Shown piece by piece: positions 19,436-29,131 of a stretch of 64,000 nt of DNA. Numbering within the stretch: position 1 is the stretch's first letter; each line of letters opens with the position of its first letter. The stretch covers positions 26,423 to 90,422 of the forward strand of contig WAKF01000073.1 of the NCBI GenBank assembly GCA_015523465.1, given 5' to 3'. Position numbers and translations under genes: made by a program. Below the pieces are notes generated by a model. That model was given only the letters and a program-made list of their open reading frames with translations, did no database searches and had not been told where the DNA came from. The DNA comes from Aeropyrum sp. GTDB taxonomy: Archaea > Thermoproteota > Thermoprotei_A > Sulfolobales > Acidilobaceae.

Positions 19436-19795
19436 TTGGGGGTGAAGGGAGTGGCTCAGGAAGGCAAAGCCTATATCCACCTGGTGTTGGCCCTCTACTA
19501 CTCTGGCAAGGAGATCAATGAGGAGACCCTGAAGAAGGCTGCAGAGGCCGTCGGCCTTCCAGTGGATGAGTCGAAGATTAAGATGCTAGTGGCTAGCCTG
19601 GAGGAGATAAACCTGGAGGAGGTTGTGAAGCAGGCTGTCGCAGCTCCGGTTGCAGCCCCTGTAGCGGCGCCTGCAGCCCAGGAAGCCTCTGCTGAGGCTG
19701 CGGGTAAGGAAGAGGAGGAGAAGAAGGAGGAAGAGGAGAAGAAGGAAGAGGAGGTATCATACGAAGGTATCGGGGACCTTTTCGGGGGCTTCTAA
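19436..19795 (+). CDS. rpl12: ribosomal protein L12 (P1-like)
   Basis: AYIHLVLALYYSGKEINEETLKKAAEAVGLPVDESKIKMLVASLEEINLEE...; ends IGDLFGGF. Confidence 0.95.
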   Translation: MGVKGVAQEGKAYIHLVLALYYSGKEINEETLKKAAEAVGLPVDESKIKMLVASLEEINLEEVVKQAVAAPVAAPVAAPAAQEASAEAAGKEEEEKKEEEEKKEEEVSYEGIGDLFGGF

Positions 19796-19935
19796 TCGTA
19801 GGATGTGTGCAAGCCTCTCGTCTCTTCACTGTTTTGTCGCAAAGGAAGGATCCAGTAGTCCCACTCTCTTCTCCTATAAATCCTACATAATGTAATTGAT
19901 TTAGGGTATCAAGTGGTAAAGCTTAGTGAAGCTCC

Positions 19936-20487
19936 TTAACCTCCCGTTTCCTCCGTCTCGACAGGCCTCACGTCGTCTATGGGTATGGTAACTGTAATCG
20001 TACTTCCCCCCCTCAGGTTCACGTCTTGGAGGGTTATGGTGACTTCGCCCTTCCTTTCGTTAACGTCTATTACGCGGGCTCTGAAGCCCTTGAAGGGACC
20101 TGATACGATCTCTACCATTTGGCCCTTGCTGAGTTTGAGTGCTCTGGCTTCAGGCGGTTTTACCAGGTTTATTACCTCGTCTATGCTCATGTCCGCGAGC
20201 TTAACTCTCTTAACATCTCTTATCCTCCTCACGGCAGTATAGACGTCGCCTGGGTCTCCGGCTTCGATCACGATGTAGCCTTTGAGGGCATAGGGCACGA
20301 TCACACTCCTTATATCTAAGCCTAGGGCCCGGGCCCTCTCCATGATCATAGCCGCTACTTTAACCTCCGTCCCCCCCTTCACGCTGACAAGGAAGAACCT
20401 CGATGGCGGGAGGGGCTCCGTCTCTTCCTCCGCCTCCGCAGCGCCTTCCAAGGGCTTTTCTTCTACTGCCTCCCTAGCGTCCTCCAT
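19936..20487 (-). CDS. spt5: transcription elongation factor Spt5 (NusG-like, KOW)
   Basis: FFLVSVKGGTEVKVAAMIMERARALGLDIRSVIVPYALKGYIVIEAGDPGDVYTAVRRIRDVKR; KGQMVEIVSGPFKGFRARVIDVNERKGEVTI. Confidence 0.95.
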   Translation of the reverse strand: MEDAREAVEEKPLEGAAEAEEETEPLPPSRFFLVSVKGGTEVKVAAMIMERARALGLDIRSVIVPYALKGYIVIEAGDPGDVYTAVRRIRDVKRVKLADMSIDEVINLVKPPEARALKLSKGQMVEIVSGPFKGFRARVIDVNERKGEVTITLQDVNLRGGSTITVTIPIDDVRPVETEETGG

Positions 20488-20493
20488 ACGCCT

Positions 20494-20694
20494 TCACCCG
20501 CCGGTTAGTAGGATGTAGATCAGGTGTATTAAATAGCCGATGCTTCCTACAAGCAGGAAGCCCATGATATTCAGCCTGAGGAGGAGGTTAAACTCCTCCT
20601 CGTCGGGCTTCCTGGAAAGCATTAGTATACGCCGCCAAATCGTTATATAGTGCCTAGCCTTAGAGGTTATCGCCGACGCCACAGCACCAGCCAC
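20494..20694 (-). CDS. secE: preprotein translocase subunit SecE/Sec61 gamma
   Basis: WRRILMLSRKPDEEEFNLLLRLNIMGFLLVGSIGYLIHLIYILLTGG; adjacent to spt5. Confidence 0.9.
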   Translation of the reverse strand: MAGAVASAITSKARHYITIWRRILMLSRKPDEEEFNLLLRLNIMGFLLVGSIGYLIHLIYILLTGG

Positions 20695-20740
20695 CCAGCT
20701 AGGGCTACGCTGGGGGGAGTTAAATAGGGTGGTGTGGGCT

Positions 20741-21298
20741 CTAGTAGGTTCCAGTTCCCTTATGGAGGCTCGAGCCCCTGCTATCCATAGTCACTATTAG
20801 GGGGCCGAAGTCCTCTACCTCGAGTACCCAGAGGGCCTCGGGTACCCCCAGGTCTAGCCAGTGCACATCTACAACCCTCTTAATGGAGAGGGCTGCTAGG
20901 GATCCTGCGCCTCCCGTGAAGACAGCGTAGGCGGCTCCAACCTTCATGAGGGCCTTGAGGGTCCTCGAGCCCATGCCACCCTTGCCTATCACAAGCCTAG
21001 CCCCAGTAGCCTGTAGGACCTCAGCCATCACACTCTCCATCCTCATGCTCGTGGTGGGGCCTGCAGCCAGCACTACCCATCCACCGGGCGTCTTGACGGC
21101 GTGGGGCCCGCAGTGGTATATAACGCCGCCCCGAAGGTCCACTGGGAGCCTTCTACCCGACTCGACGTACTCTAGGATCCTCCTATGAGCCTTATCCCTA
21201 GCTGTAACCACTATCCCCGTGAGGTAGACTATATCCCCGGCCCTGAGCCTCCTAGCCTCCCCCTCCGAGATGGGAGTCTCAAGCCTGTAGACCGCCAA
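20741..21298 (-). CDS. class-I fumarate hydratase/tartrate dehydratase beta-type subunit
   Basis: RLRAGDIVYLTGIVVTARDKAHRRI...GGVIYHCGPHAVKTPGGWVVLAAGPTTSMRME; GKGGMGSRTLKAL. Confidence 0.9.
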   Translation of the reverse strand: MAVYRLETPISEGEARRLRAGDIVYLTGIVVTARDKAHRRILEYVESGRRLPVDLRGGVIYHCGPHAVKTPGGWVVLAAGPTTSMRMESVMAEVLQATGARLVIGKGGMGSRTLKALMKVGAAYAVFTGGAGSLAALSIKRVVDVHWLDLGVPEALWVLEVEDFGPLIVTMDSRGSSLHKGTGTY

Positions 21299-21304
21299 GG
21301 CAGC

Positions 21305-22279
21305 CTACACCCTCAAGACCAGGCCTGAGGGGTGTGTTATGGGTGTGAGGGCCTCTTCCAAGCTTATCCTGCGGGGGGCGCAGGCGTCGTTGGATGGCGC
21401 TAGGTGCTCGCTGACTATTGTGGCTTCGCCTGTGGGTAGGACCTCCACAGTAGCCCTCCTAGCCGACCAGCACATCGTGGAGACGGCTACAGCTAGCACT
21501 GCGGTGTGCCTGTAAGAGTATTCTATCTTCACGTCCAAGGCTGTAGCAAGCCCCCCGAGACCCTGGGGTCCGAGGCCGAGCCTGTTAACTCTAGCTAGTA
21601 GCTCCTCCTCCATAGCAGCTATCCTATCGTCCCAGTGCCTCTCCCCCACAGGCCTGAAGAGTGCCTTCCTCGAGAGCCTTACAGCCTCTGCAGCAGTGCC
21701 TGCAAAGCCTACCCCAACTATCACCGGGGGGCAAGCTAGGGGGCCGTACTTCTCCAGGGACTCCCTCACAAGGCTCCACGCAGCCTCTACAAGGGGTGTT
21801 GTGGGGGTGTAGATCTTGAGGGCCGAGGGCTTCTCGCTACCACCACCCTTAGCGGCGAAGTGTATCCGAAGGGAGTCGCCCTCCACCAGCTCAACCTCCA
21901 CGACCGGTAGCCCGAGGCCCGTGTTGTCGCCCGTGTTCCTAGAGGTTAACGGGTCTACTGCGTTGGGCCTAAGCAGACCCTTCAGTGTAGCCCTTCTAAC
22001 GGCCTCTTCAAGCAGCGTGTAAAGCTTGCTCCTAACCGGGAACCCGTCTCCCAGCTCAACGAGGAAGTGCGGGGTTCCAGTGTCCTGGCATAGGGGGAGG
22101 CCTCTCCCGCACGACAGCTCCATAGTCCTTATCATGGACTCTAGTACCTTGGAGGCTATAGGGCTCTCCTCCTTCTCCCAAGCCCTGACTATAGCCCTAT
22201 ACACATCCCCCGGCATGAACCTCACAGCGGATGCTATGGCTGCGTATGCAGCCCGTGTTACGCTATCTTCTAGGCTCAA
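21305..22279 (-). CDS. class-I fumarate hydratase/tartrate dehydratase alpha-type subunit
   Basis: GLPLCQDTGTPHFLVELG, RNTGDNTGLGLPVVEVELVEGDSLRIHFAAKGGGSEKPSALKI. Confidence 0.9.
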   Translation of the reverse strand: MSLEDSVTRAAYAAIASAVRFMPGDVYRAIVRAWEKEESPIASKVLESMIRTMELSCGRGLPLCQDTGTPHFLVELGDGFPVRSKLYTLLEEAVRRATLKGLLRPNAVDPLTSRNTGDNTGLGLPVVEVELVEGDSLRIHFAAKGGGSEKPSALKIYTPTTPLVEAAWSLVRESLEKYGPLACPPVIVGVGFAGTAAEAVRLSRKALFRPVGERHWDDRIAAMEEELLARVNRLGLGPQGLGGLATALDVKIEYSYRHTAVLAVAVSTMCWSARRATVEVLPTGEATIVSEHLAPSNDACAPRRISLEEALTPITHPSGLVLRV

Positions 22280-23555
22280 CCCCTAGCACCTCGCCTAGAG
22301 ACGCTGACTCGCCGGCCCTCGCCAGGTCCTCTGCTACACGCGCAATCCTAGGGTCGCCTGCCTCCCTCGCTAGGCTCCTAGCCTTCCCCACTATATCCTC
22401 AAGGCTAACGTTAACCCCCCGGTAACCTGGCGGCTCCTCTACGACCTCCTCCACCACAGAGCCTCCAGCGTGGACCCTAACCATAGCCGGCTGCCTTTCA
22501 GGGTAGGCCTCAGTATACTCGTCTGACACGCTCACAACGATCTTCTCCATAAGCCTCTTCACTACAGGGTCCCTAAGCCCCCTCTCGACCTCCCCCAAGC
22601 CTAGCCTTCCGTAGGCTAGGGAGGCGGCTATTAGGTAGCGTAGGCTAAACCTAGCCTCCCCCACAGTCCGGGGAGACGCTATACCAGCCACCCTAGCAGC
22701 CTCCTCTCCAACAACGACCTCAACCCTCTCTACTCCCTCAGGACCCCCAACCTTCTCCCGGGCCCTCAAGGCGGCATGGATGGCTGAGTGAGTATGCCTA
22801 CATGCAGGGTAAAACTTGTAGCCGTTGTAGAGTATCATGGGGTCTCGCGGTAGGACCTCCAGCATACACCTATCGAAGTAGTGTAGCTCGCACGCTTCCT
22901 CCAAAACCCTACTCTCCACCTTCATACCCCTGGTGCTCAAGGCTGCGAGGACGCCAGTAGCTGCTGCATGGGCTGTAGAGTGGGGTTTAATGTCGCCCCG
23001 CCTGGGGACGTTCCATAGCCCGCCCATGTAGTTTACAGCCACGGCTATGGCGGACTCAACGTGGCCCTCCAGTAGTAGCGATGCTGAGGCGGCAGCCCCT
23101 GCAGAGCCTGCGGTTGCCGTCGTATGCCATACAGCGTAGTAACCCCTCCCGCCCATAGCGCCTATAGCCCCCGCAGCCTCGTAGCCAGCAGCTACGGCAC
23201 GCAGGACCTCCCCCAGGCTAGCATCAAGGCCCACAGCTATTATAGCCGGGACGACCACAGCCCCAGCGTGCACGTAGCCCCTGGCGAGCCAGTCGTCTAG
23301 CTCTAGAGCGTGGGCTAGGAACCCGTTTGCAGCCGCAGCCTCCAGGGTCCCAGCCCTCTTCCACGACCCCAAGACTAGAGATCTCCCGCCCGACTCTCCA
23401 TGCATCGTCGGCGGGGGGCCTGCGAGCCCGTATGCAGCGGCTGCGACTGCTATAGTGTCTATGAGGGCCTTCCTAGCCTCCTCCAGCGCCCTAGGATCCC
23501 TGGAGGCCCTCTCAACCCTCTCCATAACACCCTCTAGGAGGCTTGAGCCACTCAA
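22263..23555 (-). CDS. MmgE/PrpD family protein
   Basis: ANGFLAHALELDDWLARGYVHAGAVVVPAIIAVG; YKFYPACRHTHSAIHAAL. Confidence 0.88.
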   Translation of the reverse strand: MSGSSLLEGVMERVERASRDPRALEEARKALIDTIAVAAAAYGLAGPPPTMHGESGGRSLVLGSWKRAGTLEAAAANGFLAHALELDDWLARGYVHAGAVVVPAIIAVGLDASLGEVLRAVAAGYEAAGAIGAMGGRGYYAVWHTTATAGSAGAAASASLLLEGHVESAIAVAVNYMGGLWNVPRRGDIKPHSTAHAAATGVLAALSTRGMKVESRVLEEACELHYFDRCMLEVLPRDPMILYNGYKFYPACRHTHSAIHAALRAREKVGGPEGVERVEVVVGEEAARVAGIASPRTVGEARFSLRYLIAASLAYGRLGLGEVERGLRDPVVKRLMEKIVVSVSDEYTEAYPERQPAMVRVHAGGSVVEEVVEEPPGYRGVNVSLEDIVGKARSLAREAGDPRIARVAEDLARAGESASLGEVLGVEPRR

Positions 23556-23606
23556 CCCCCAGCCCTCAAGCGTTAAGCGTTGGGTTTCGAGCGGGATTAA
23601 TGGTTG

Positions 23607-23918
23607 CTAGCAGCCTTCCACCTCAAGGCCTATTAGGGGGGCGTGCTGCTGCGCCCCATAGACGTCCCGGTCTCCGGGCTCACCCGCTGGGGTCTCCCTC
23701 CGTAGGACTATCTTCACGGCGTTAGCCCAGGGAACCTTCACCACCGAGACGACCCTATCCAGGGGCACGTTATAGAGGTCCGCCACCCTAGCGGGGGTTA
23801 GGACCTCAGCCACCCTCTCCATGCACTCCCTAGAGGGGAGTATGATATCTATCGTTAGGAGGAAGGGCCCGGCATTCTTAGACCTGAGGGCAACCGCGAC
23901 GTCGTAGAGCCTAGCCAC
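23607..23918 (-). CDS. DUF4387 family protein
   Basis: VAVALRSKNAGPFLLTIDIILPSRECMERVAEVLTPARVADLYNVPLDRVVSVVKVPWANAVKIVLRRE. Confidence 0.8.
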   Translation of the reverse strand: MARLYDVAVALRSKNAGPFLLTIDIILPSRECMERVAEVLTPARVADLYNVPLDRVVSVVKVPWANAVKIVLRRETPAGEPGDRDVYGAQQHAPLIGLEVEGC

Positions 23919-25293
23919 CGCCAGCCACCTCGACCCGGGTATACCTGCCTCCCGACAGCTCTAGAAGCTCTATCGACGCAAGCTCTAGGGGTTCCCTGAG
24001 CTCGGCTAGGTGCCAGACACTCCACCTGTAAGCCTCGCCAGCGTAAGCCTCCGAGGGGCTCAAGGGGAACGCCAGGTTACCCCCAGTCGACTTCCTCCCC
24101 CTCCAACCCCAGTGCATTAGCATGCTCCTAGCCAGCGCTAGGGCGTCCCTCGCCTCCTCCCTACTAGGGGCTATGGATTCGAGTAGCAGCCCAACCTCCC
24201 TTAGGGGGCTCTTCCAGGGGGTGCTAGAGCCCATGACCCCGTCCCTACCGTAGACTCTCAGGTAGAGCCTAGCCCTGGGGTGCCTCCGTAGGACCTCCCC
24301 CTCAACCTCCCTGAATATCAAGTCTAGCCTCTCAATAAACCCTGGATCCGTGGAGCCAGCTACCATCACGTACCTGTAGCCCACCCTCTCGGCACCCTCA
24401 AGCTTGACAAGGTACCTCTCAGCCTCAACCCAAAAGGCGCCCCGGGCTAGGACCTCCCCCCCGAGGTCAACGTACTCTACCCTAGAAAGGTCTGCGTAGC
24501 CCCCTGGCAGGACCTCCCTGAAGGGGTCTGCCCTCTCGTAGAGGCTGTGCTCTGCTACAGAGGCTATCGTAACCCTCCTACTTGGGGAGGGGGAGGCTAG
24601 CCTAACATAATCCACGCCCACAAAGGCTAGGAGCCCGTCACTCCCTGCTGGGGGGTCTGCGGCCAGGGCTCCGCACTCCAGTATCTTCCCCGCTAGAACC
24701 GCAACCCCCCGGTTAACACCCTCAACCACTAGCGGGGCTGCGAAGGGGGCTGCGTCTACGCTCCTACCAGCCACAACCACGTCGGGCTCCCACAGTCTCA
24801 AGGCCTCTATGAAGGGCTCCAGCCCTTGCTGTGCCACTACTACGGAGTTGAGGGCACGCTCGAGCCGAAACTCGGGGGCTCCGGGGTCTGCAGGCCCAAC
24901 TATCCTACCCTCACCCGCCAGCTTCCTCAGCCTCCCGGGTGTGACGTCTGAGTATATCACGGCTACGGTGAGCCTCTTACCATCCGAGGCCTCTGCAAGG
25001 CCTTTGAGCGTCAGCTCAACATGCCTCCTAGAGCCCCCACCGCCAGCACTACCTATAAGCAGAGGCACACCTTCAACCCCGAAGACCTCTAGTAGAACCT
25101 TGAGATCCCTAACCATGCCCGAGTATGAGGCGAAGTTCTCGCCAGAGCCCAGGTAGTAGGGTCCCGGGTCCGTAGAGCCCCCGTCAACCCCTACATAGTC
25201 CACGCCTATCCTGGCAGCCTTCTCGGCGGACTCTCGAGGGAACCCGTAGCCGAGGATCGCTGTGGGCGAGTAGACTACGATCTCTCTCCCCAA
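23911..25293 (-). CDS. DUF1446 / AtuA-like acyclic terpene utilisation family protein
   Basis: TAILGYGFPRESAEKAARIGVDYVGVDGGSTDPGPYYLGSG...LLIGSAGGGGSRRHVELTLKGLAE; VVAGRSVDAAPFAAPLV. Confidence 0.8.
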   Translation of the reverse strand: MGREIVVYSPTAILGYGFPRESAEKAARIGVDYVGVDGGSTDPGPYYLGSGENFASYSGMVRDLKVLLEVFGVEGVPLLIGSAGGGGSRRHVELTLKGLAEASDGKRLTVAVIYSDVTPGRLRKLAGEGRIVGPADPGAPEFRLERALNSVVVAQQGLEPFIEALRLWEPDVVVAGRSVDAAPFAAPLVVEGVNRGVAVLAGKILECGALAADPPAGSDGLLAFVGVDYVRLASPSPSRRVTIASVAEHSLYERADPFREVLPGGYADLSRVEYVDLGGEVLARGAFWVEAERYLVKLEGAERVGYRYVMVAGSTDPGFIERLDLIFREVEGEVLRRHPRARLYLRVYGRDGVMGSSTPWKSPLREVGLLLESIAPSREEARDALALARSMLMHWGWRGRKSTGGNLAFPLSPSEAYAGEAYRWSVWHLAELREPLELASIELLELSGGRYTRVEVAGGG

Positions 25294-25373
25294 CCCCAGT
25301 CACACCATTAAACCGGAGAGTGTGATCTCGAGGCCAAACTAGGATTTACGTCGTGTTAAGGGTTCTCAGAGGC

Positions 25374-26195
25374 CTACCTCCTAAACGCCATTACTATGGC
25401 GAGCCTCGCCACAATGAATATTGAGAGTAGGACCTGCAACATTAAGAGAGCTTTTATGGGTATGATGTGGCTCCCTTCCATATTATATAGTAGGATGTCT
25501 ATGACTAGTAGTAGTAGGAGAGCCTGTAGTAGGACGGAGATGTCTATAACTATATCTAGGAGCTTGTCTACGGGTACCCAGGGGTTATACAGTATTATCG
25601 GGTACTTGACTGTTAGCATTGTGAGGCCCAGAGCAATTACTCCGGGCGATATGAAGGGGAGTATGGCGAGCAGCATTAACTCCTTACTTACTAGGCTAGT
25701 TGGGCTTCCCTCGGTATTAAAGTTCACCGCCACCTTGCTAGGAAGTGAGGGGTAGGCTAGCGCCACGACGAGGATAGTGGTGGCGGTTGTGAGAGCTACC
25801 ACTATGAGTTTAGCCTTACTCACCCTTGCCACCTTTAGAGGCACGACGGGCTCATCCCTAGCCCCCTCCGGAGGCTTTGTAAGGGACTCGTACTCAGCTA
25901 GCCTCTTAGCCCTAAAGGCTAGCGCTATAAGCGCTATAGTCAGGCTTGATAGGTAGAAGGCCTTGGAGACGGCGCTGCCAGGGAACAGCGTTTCAAGTAT
26001 TAGGGTGGCAACCCCGATCAACACTAATATGACTCCAGCCTCCCTGTTAACCCTAGCCCACACACTATGCGAGAGTAGCGTGTAGCCTATCCTATACCCT
26101 AACAGCAGGTTCCTTGGGATCCTATGGGAGAAGAGGGCTAGGAGTAAGCCTGTTACGACGGTTAACACCACCGCCGCTACAAACTCTGAGGGCAC
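25374..26195 (-). CDS. DUF1648-containing membrane protein
   Basis: YPSLPSKVAVNFNTEGSPTSLVSKE segment within a multi-TM protein. Confidence 0.65.
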   Translation of the reverse strand: MPSEFVAAVVLTVVTGLLLALFSHRIPRNLLLGYRIGYTLLSHSVWARVNREAGVILVLIGVATLILETLFPGSAVSKAFYLSSLTIALIALAFRAKRLAEYESLTKPPEGARDEPVVPLKVARVSKAKLIVVALTTATTILVVALAYPSLPSKVAVNFNTEGSPTSLVSKELMLLAILPFISPGVIALGLTMLTVKYPIILYNPWVPVDKLLDIVIDISVLLQALLLLLVIDILLYNMEGSHIIPIKALLMLQVLLSIFIVARLAIVMAFRR

Positions 26196-26563
26196 TAGCC
26201 TCCACCCTCATAGAGCCTACTAGCCTTCTCTAGCACCTTAACCAGCCTTGCCACCTCTTCTCTCAGCTCCCTCAGCGTCTCATAGCCCCTGGGCGTCAGC
26301 TCGTAGTACTTCCTCGGGGGCCCCCTACCGCCGGGGAGCCCCCAGTAGGACCTCACGAGCCCCCTCCTCTCCAGCTCCTTCAGGGTCTCGTAGACTGTGC
26401 TCTCGCTCGGGTTAAGGTAGCCTTCCGTGAACCTCGCTATCTCGGTTAGGAGCATGTAGCCGTAGACCCTCCCCTTCACCTTTAGAATTGATAGTATCAA
26501 GTAGGCGTAGACCCCCGCCTTCAAGTATCTTAGCAGCTTCTTTGTGGGGTCGCCCGCATTCAA
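26195..26563 (-). CDS. PadR-family transcriptional regulator
   Basis: LILSILKVKGRVYGYMLLTEIARFTEGYLNPSESTVYETLKELERRGLVRSYWG...RKYYELTPRGYETLRELREE. Confidence 0.88.
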   Translation of the reverse strand: MNAGDPTKKLLRYLKAGVYAYLILSILKVKGRVYGYMLLTEIARFTEGYLNPSESTVYETLKELERRGLVRSYWGLPGGRGPPRKYYELTPRGYETLRELREEVARLVKVLEKASRLYEGGG

Positions 26564-27027
26564 TACCGCTCACTAGCATACTTTAAATTGTCCGGGCCTC
26601 TCCAGTATTTTGCTAGCAGGGCTAGTACTACCGTATATACTATCCCTGAGAAGGCGTTAGTCGCTATCTTGGATGCGTCGCCGCCAAAGAGTAGGTTTGG
26701 GATCACTAGCAGGCCCGTGAAAGCAAGGCCTGCCATGACGGCAGTGTATGGAGACCCCATCTTAAACTTTGAATCCAGGTACTCGTGTAGGCCTCCGAAG
26801 ACCACGCCTAGAAGGGTAATGATTATTGCTACTATTACGCCTGAAAGCTTTAGCGCGAGGCTAATATACTCTACACTAACCTCTCCAACCCCTAGCATCC
26901 CCCTCCTCTCGACCTCTTCTATCACAGCCTCCGGGCTAGGTAGGGTGGCGTATACTATGATGGCCGTTACAACGCCGGAGACCAGGCCTGCTACAGCCCC
27001 ATTTCTAACATACCAGCTCTCCGCCAT
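26560..27027 (-). CDS. membrane protein, hypothetical
   Basis: TM segments; start overlaps the 3' end of 26991..27695. Confidence 0.5.
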   Translation of the reverse strand: MAESWYVRNGAVAGLVSGVVTAIIVYATLPSPEAVIEEVERRGMLGVGEVSVEYISLALKLSGVIVAIIITLLGVVFGGLHEYLDSKFKMGSPYTAVMAGLAFTGLLVIPNLLFGGDASKIATNAFSGIVYTVVLALLAKYWRGPDNLKYASERY

Positions 27028-27695
27028 AGCGAGACACCCCTCAGGGCGAGTATCAACGTTATGATGACTAGCAGCGTTAGGCCTGCATACATGAAGGCTA
27101 GGGCGTCTATGCTGAGGGAGGCGATGTCCCTACCCCCAGCAATGTAGGCTGGCGTGAAGTTTAGGAGCGAGTGTAGTAGGGCTGCCAGCGCATACCTGCT
27201 ATAGAGGCGCCAGTGCGCAGTAGCTAGTATAGCGGTGCTCGCTACGTGGAAGGTTGTGGCTAGGAGCCTCTCGTAAGCGCTTAGTAAGTAGTAGAACGTA
27301 GCGGCGCCTCCCGCCTGGCCGGCATAGTAGGATAGGCCGGATAGGTAGGCTACCAGCAGGGCCTCGCCCCCGCCGAAGCCAAGGCCAACCCACAAGGCTC
27401 TATAATCGCCCTGATACCTCTTTACAGCCGACAACTTCAATCCTTCCTGCAGCAGGCCTGAGACTAGGGATGAGTAGGCTATGAAGGCAATGCTATCCCT
27501 GTCAACATTCAACGCCACTAGCGGAGCAGCCTGGATTACAGGCTGGATTATCAGTGTGGCCGCGAGTAGCCCCAAACCCAGCAGTACGGGCACTATAACA
27601 GCTCTCAGCGGCATCCTGGTAGAAGCTTTCAGGTAGAGGAAGGGTATTACTAAGCCCCCTATTAAGATGGCTATGATGCCTACAAGCGGGTTCAT
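26991..27695 (-). CDS. YhfC-like (putative glutamic-type) intramembrane protease
   Basis: polytopic; LQEGLKLSAVKRY, GLGFGGGEALLVA, AALLHSLLNFTPAYI motifs. Confidence 0.55.
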   Translation of the reverse strand: MNPLVGIIAILIGGLVIPFLYLKASTRMPLRAVIVPVLLGLGLLAATLIIQPVIQAAPLVALNVDRDSIAFIAYSSLVSGLLQEGLKLSAVKRYQGDYRALWVGLGFGGGEALLVAYLSGLSYYAGQAGGAATFYYLLSAYERLLATTFHVASTAILATAHWRLYSRYALAALLHSLLNFTPAYIAGGRDIASLSIDALAFMYAGLTLLVIITLILALRGVSLWRRAGMLEMGL

Positions 27696-28060
27696 CGCTC
27701 TGAAGCCTCTTCCAGGACTACGGCAGTCCCATACGCTAGTATCTCGCTAGTACGCCCCCCGATCATGGAAGTGGCGAACCTAAACCCTATGACGGCGTTA
27801 GCGCCCATCTTCCTAGCCTTCTCCTTCATCCTGCTCAAAGCCTCCTCCCTAGCATGCGCCAGTAGCTCGGTATACTCCTTCACCTCGCCGCCCAGGATCG
27901 TCCTTACCGTTGCAACTATATCCCGGCCTAGGTGGCGAGCCCTCACGCTACTCCCAGACACCACTCCAAGGACCTTCACGACCCTATACCCCGGGACCGT
28001 GTCAGTCGTGGCTACTAGGATGTCATCCCCCATGAAGGCCACCAATGTACTACCTCGCAC
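27692..28060 (-). CDS. YbjQ (DUF74) family protein
   Basis: DILVATTDTVPGYRVVKVLGVVSGSSVRARHLGRDI...ARKMGANAVIGFRFATSMIGGRTSEILAYGTAVVLE. Confidence 0.85.
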   Translation of the reverse strand: MRGSTLVAFMGDDILVATTDTVPGYRVVKVLGVVSGSSVRARHLGRDIVATVRTILGGEVKEYTELLAHAREEALSRMKEKARKMGANAVIGFRFATSMIGGRTSEILAYGTAVVLEEASER

Positions 28061-28307
28061 TCCGAGGTATTATCTTTTAGTGCTAACACGAGTTAATTAA
28101 GGTTTATATATTAGCTAGTTAAAAGATGAATAAACCATATTAACAGCGTCTGAAGGGAAAGCCTACACGCTACAGTCTACAAATAATTGTTGATTAGGAG
28201 GACGCCCATACACTCTAGGCCGCTCCCACAAGGCATTCCACGCTACTCTGTTAGTACTGTTATACTGTTACTAGCCACGTCTCCACGCTTCCCCATAGTA
28301 TCACGTG

Positions 28308-29063
28308 TCACCTGGCTACCGCCGCTATCGAGGCTGCAATAGCCGCTAGCGAGGGTGGGAGATATAAGACCAGGGCTTCAGCGTCGCTAACCTCACCTGC
28401 AACTGCGGCTCCAAGCACTAGTAGCCCCCAAGCCGCCACGCCTCCCCCTGCAAGGGCTATCTTAGGCTCGCCTAGTCGTAGCGCGGCTACTGCTAGGCCT
28501 GTGGAGGCCGCTACGGACTGGATCACCGCTATCAGCTCCCAGGGAGTGTCACCTACGGGTCCCATGACGGCGAGTTTCAGGGCGGCGGGTAGGGGTGAGG
28601 CTATAGCCATGAGAATGGCTGCTAGGGTAAGCGACCTATACCCTACACCCCCCGCCACCACGATTGAACCAGCAAGGATGATAGCGACCTGGATTGCAGT
28701 GGCTACCGCTAGGAGAACCTCACTCCGCCCCTGCGATGCTAAGACGTAGAGGGCTAGGAGTGGCGTGGAGGCTAGGTAGAGGACTGATAGGGCGGCTGAG
28801 GCTCTAGGGTGGGAGGGGAGTAGGGTCGCTGCTACTCCGGGGAGCGCCATGCCCGCTAGTACTAGGGCCATGAGGTAGAATCCTGCCTCGGGGAAGCCTA
28901 TAGCGGAGGCTAGGACGGCCGCTGACACCCCTAGGTAGTAGCCTGAGACCTGGGCTAGCCCCTCCACTCCAAGGATCGTGTAGGCGATGATGGAGGCTGC
29001 GGCCACGATGTACGCAGACCTGAAATCTCCACGCACCTTATCCAAGATGCTAGGCATCTCCAT
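28308..29063 (-). CDS. polytopic membrane protein, hypothetical
   Basis: 251 aa, highly hydrophobic. Confidence 0.5.
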   Translation of the reverse strand: MEMPSILDKVRGDFRSAYIVAAASIIAYTILGVEGLAQVSGYYLGVSAAVLASAIGFPEAGFYLMALVLAGMALPGVAATLLPSHPRASAALSVLYLASTPLLALYVLASQGRSEVLLAVATAIQVAIILAGSIVVAGGVGYRSLTLAAILMAIASPLPAALKLAVMGPVGDTPWELIAVIQSVAASTGLAVAALRLGEPKIALAGGGVAAWGLLVLGAAVAGEVSDAEALVLYLPPSLAAIAASIAAVAR

Positions 29064-29131
29064 GCGAAGATGCCTCCTAGCATATATATGTACTTACGGG
29101 GTATTAAGGGTTTCAGCGTCACCTCATCGCA

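Noticed and set aside
19379-19795. Identical LFGGF tails of L10 and L12
   Set aside because: Known feature of archaeal/eukaryotic P0/P1-type stalk proteins.
28100-28180. Possible C/D box sRNA (GATGAA...CTGA)
   Set aside because: Only one weak C/D pair and no C'/D' boxes at proper spacing.
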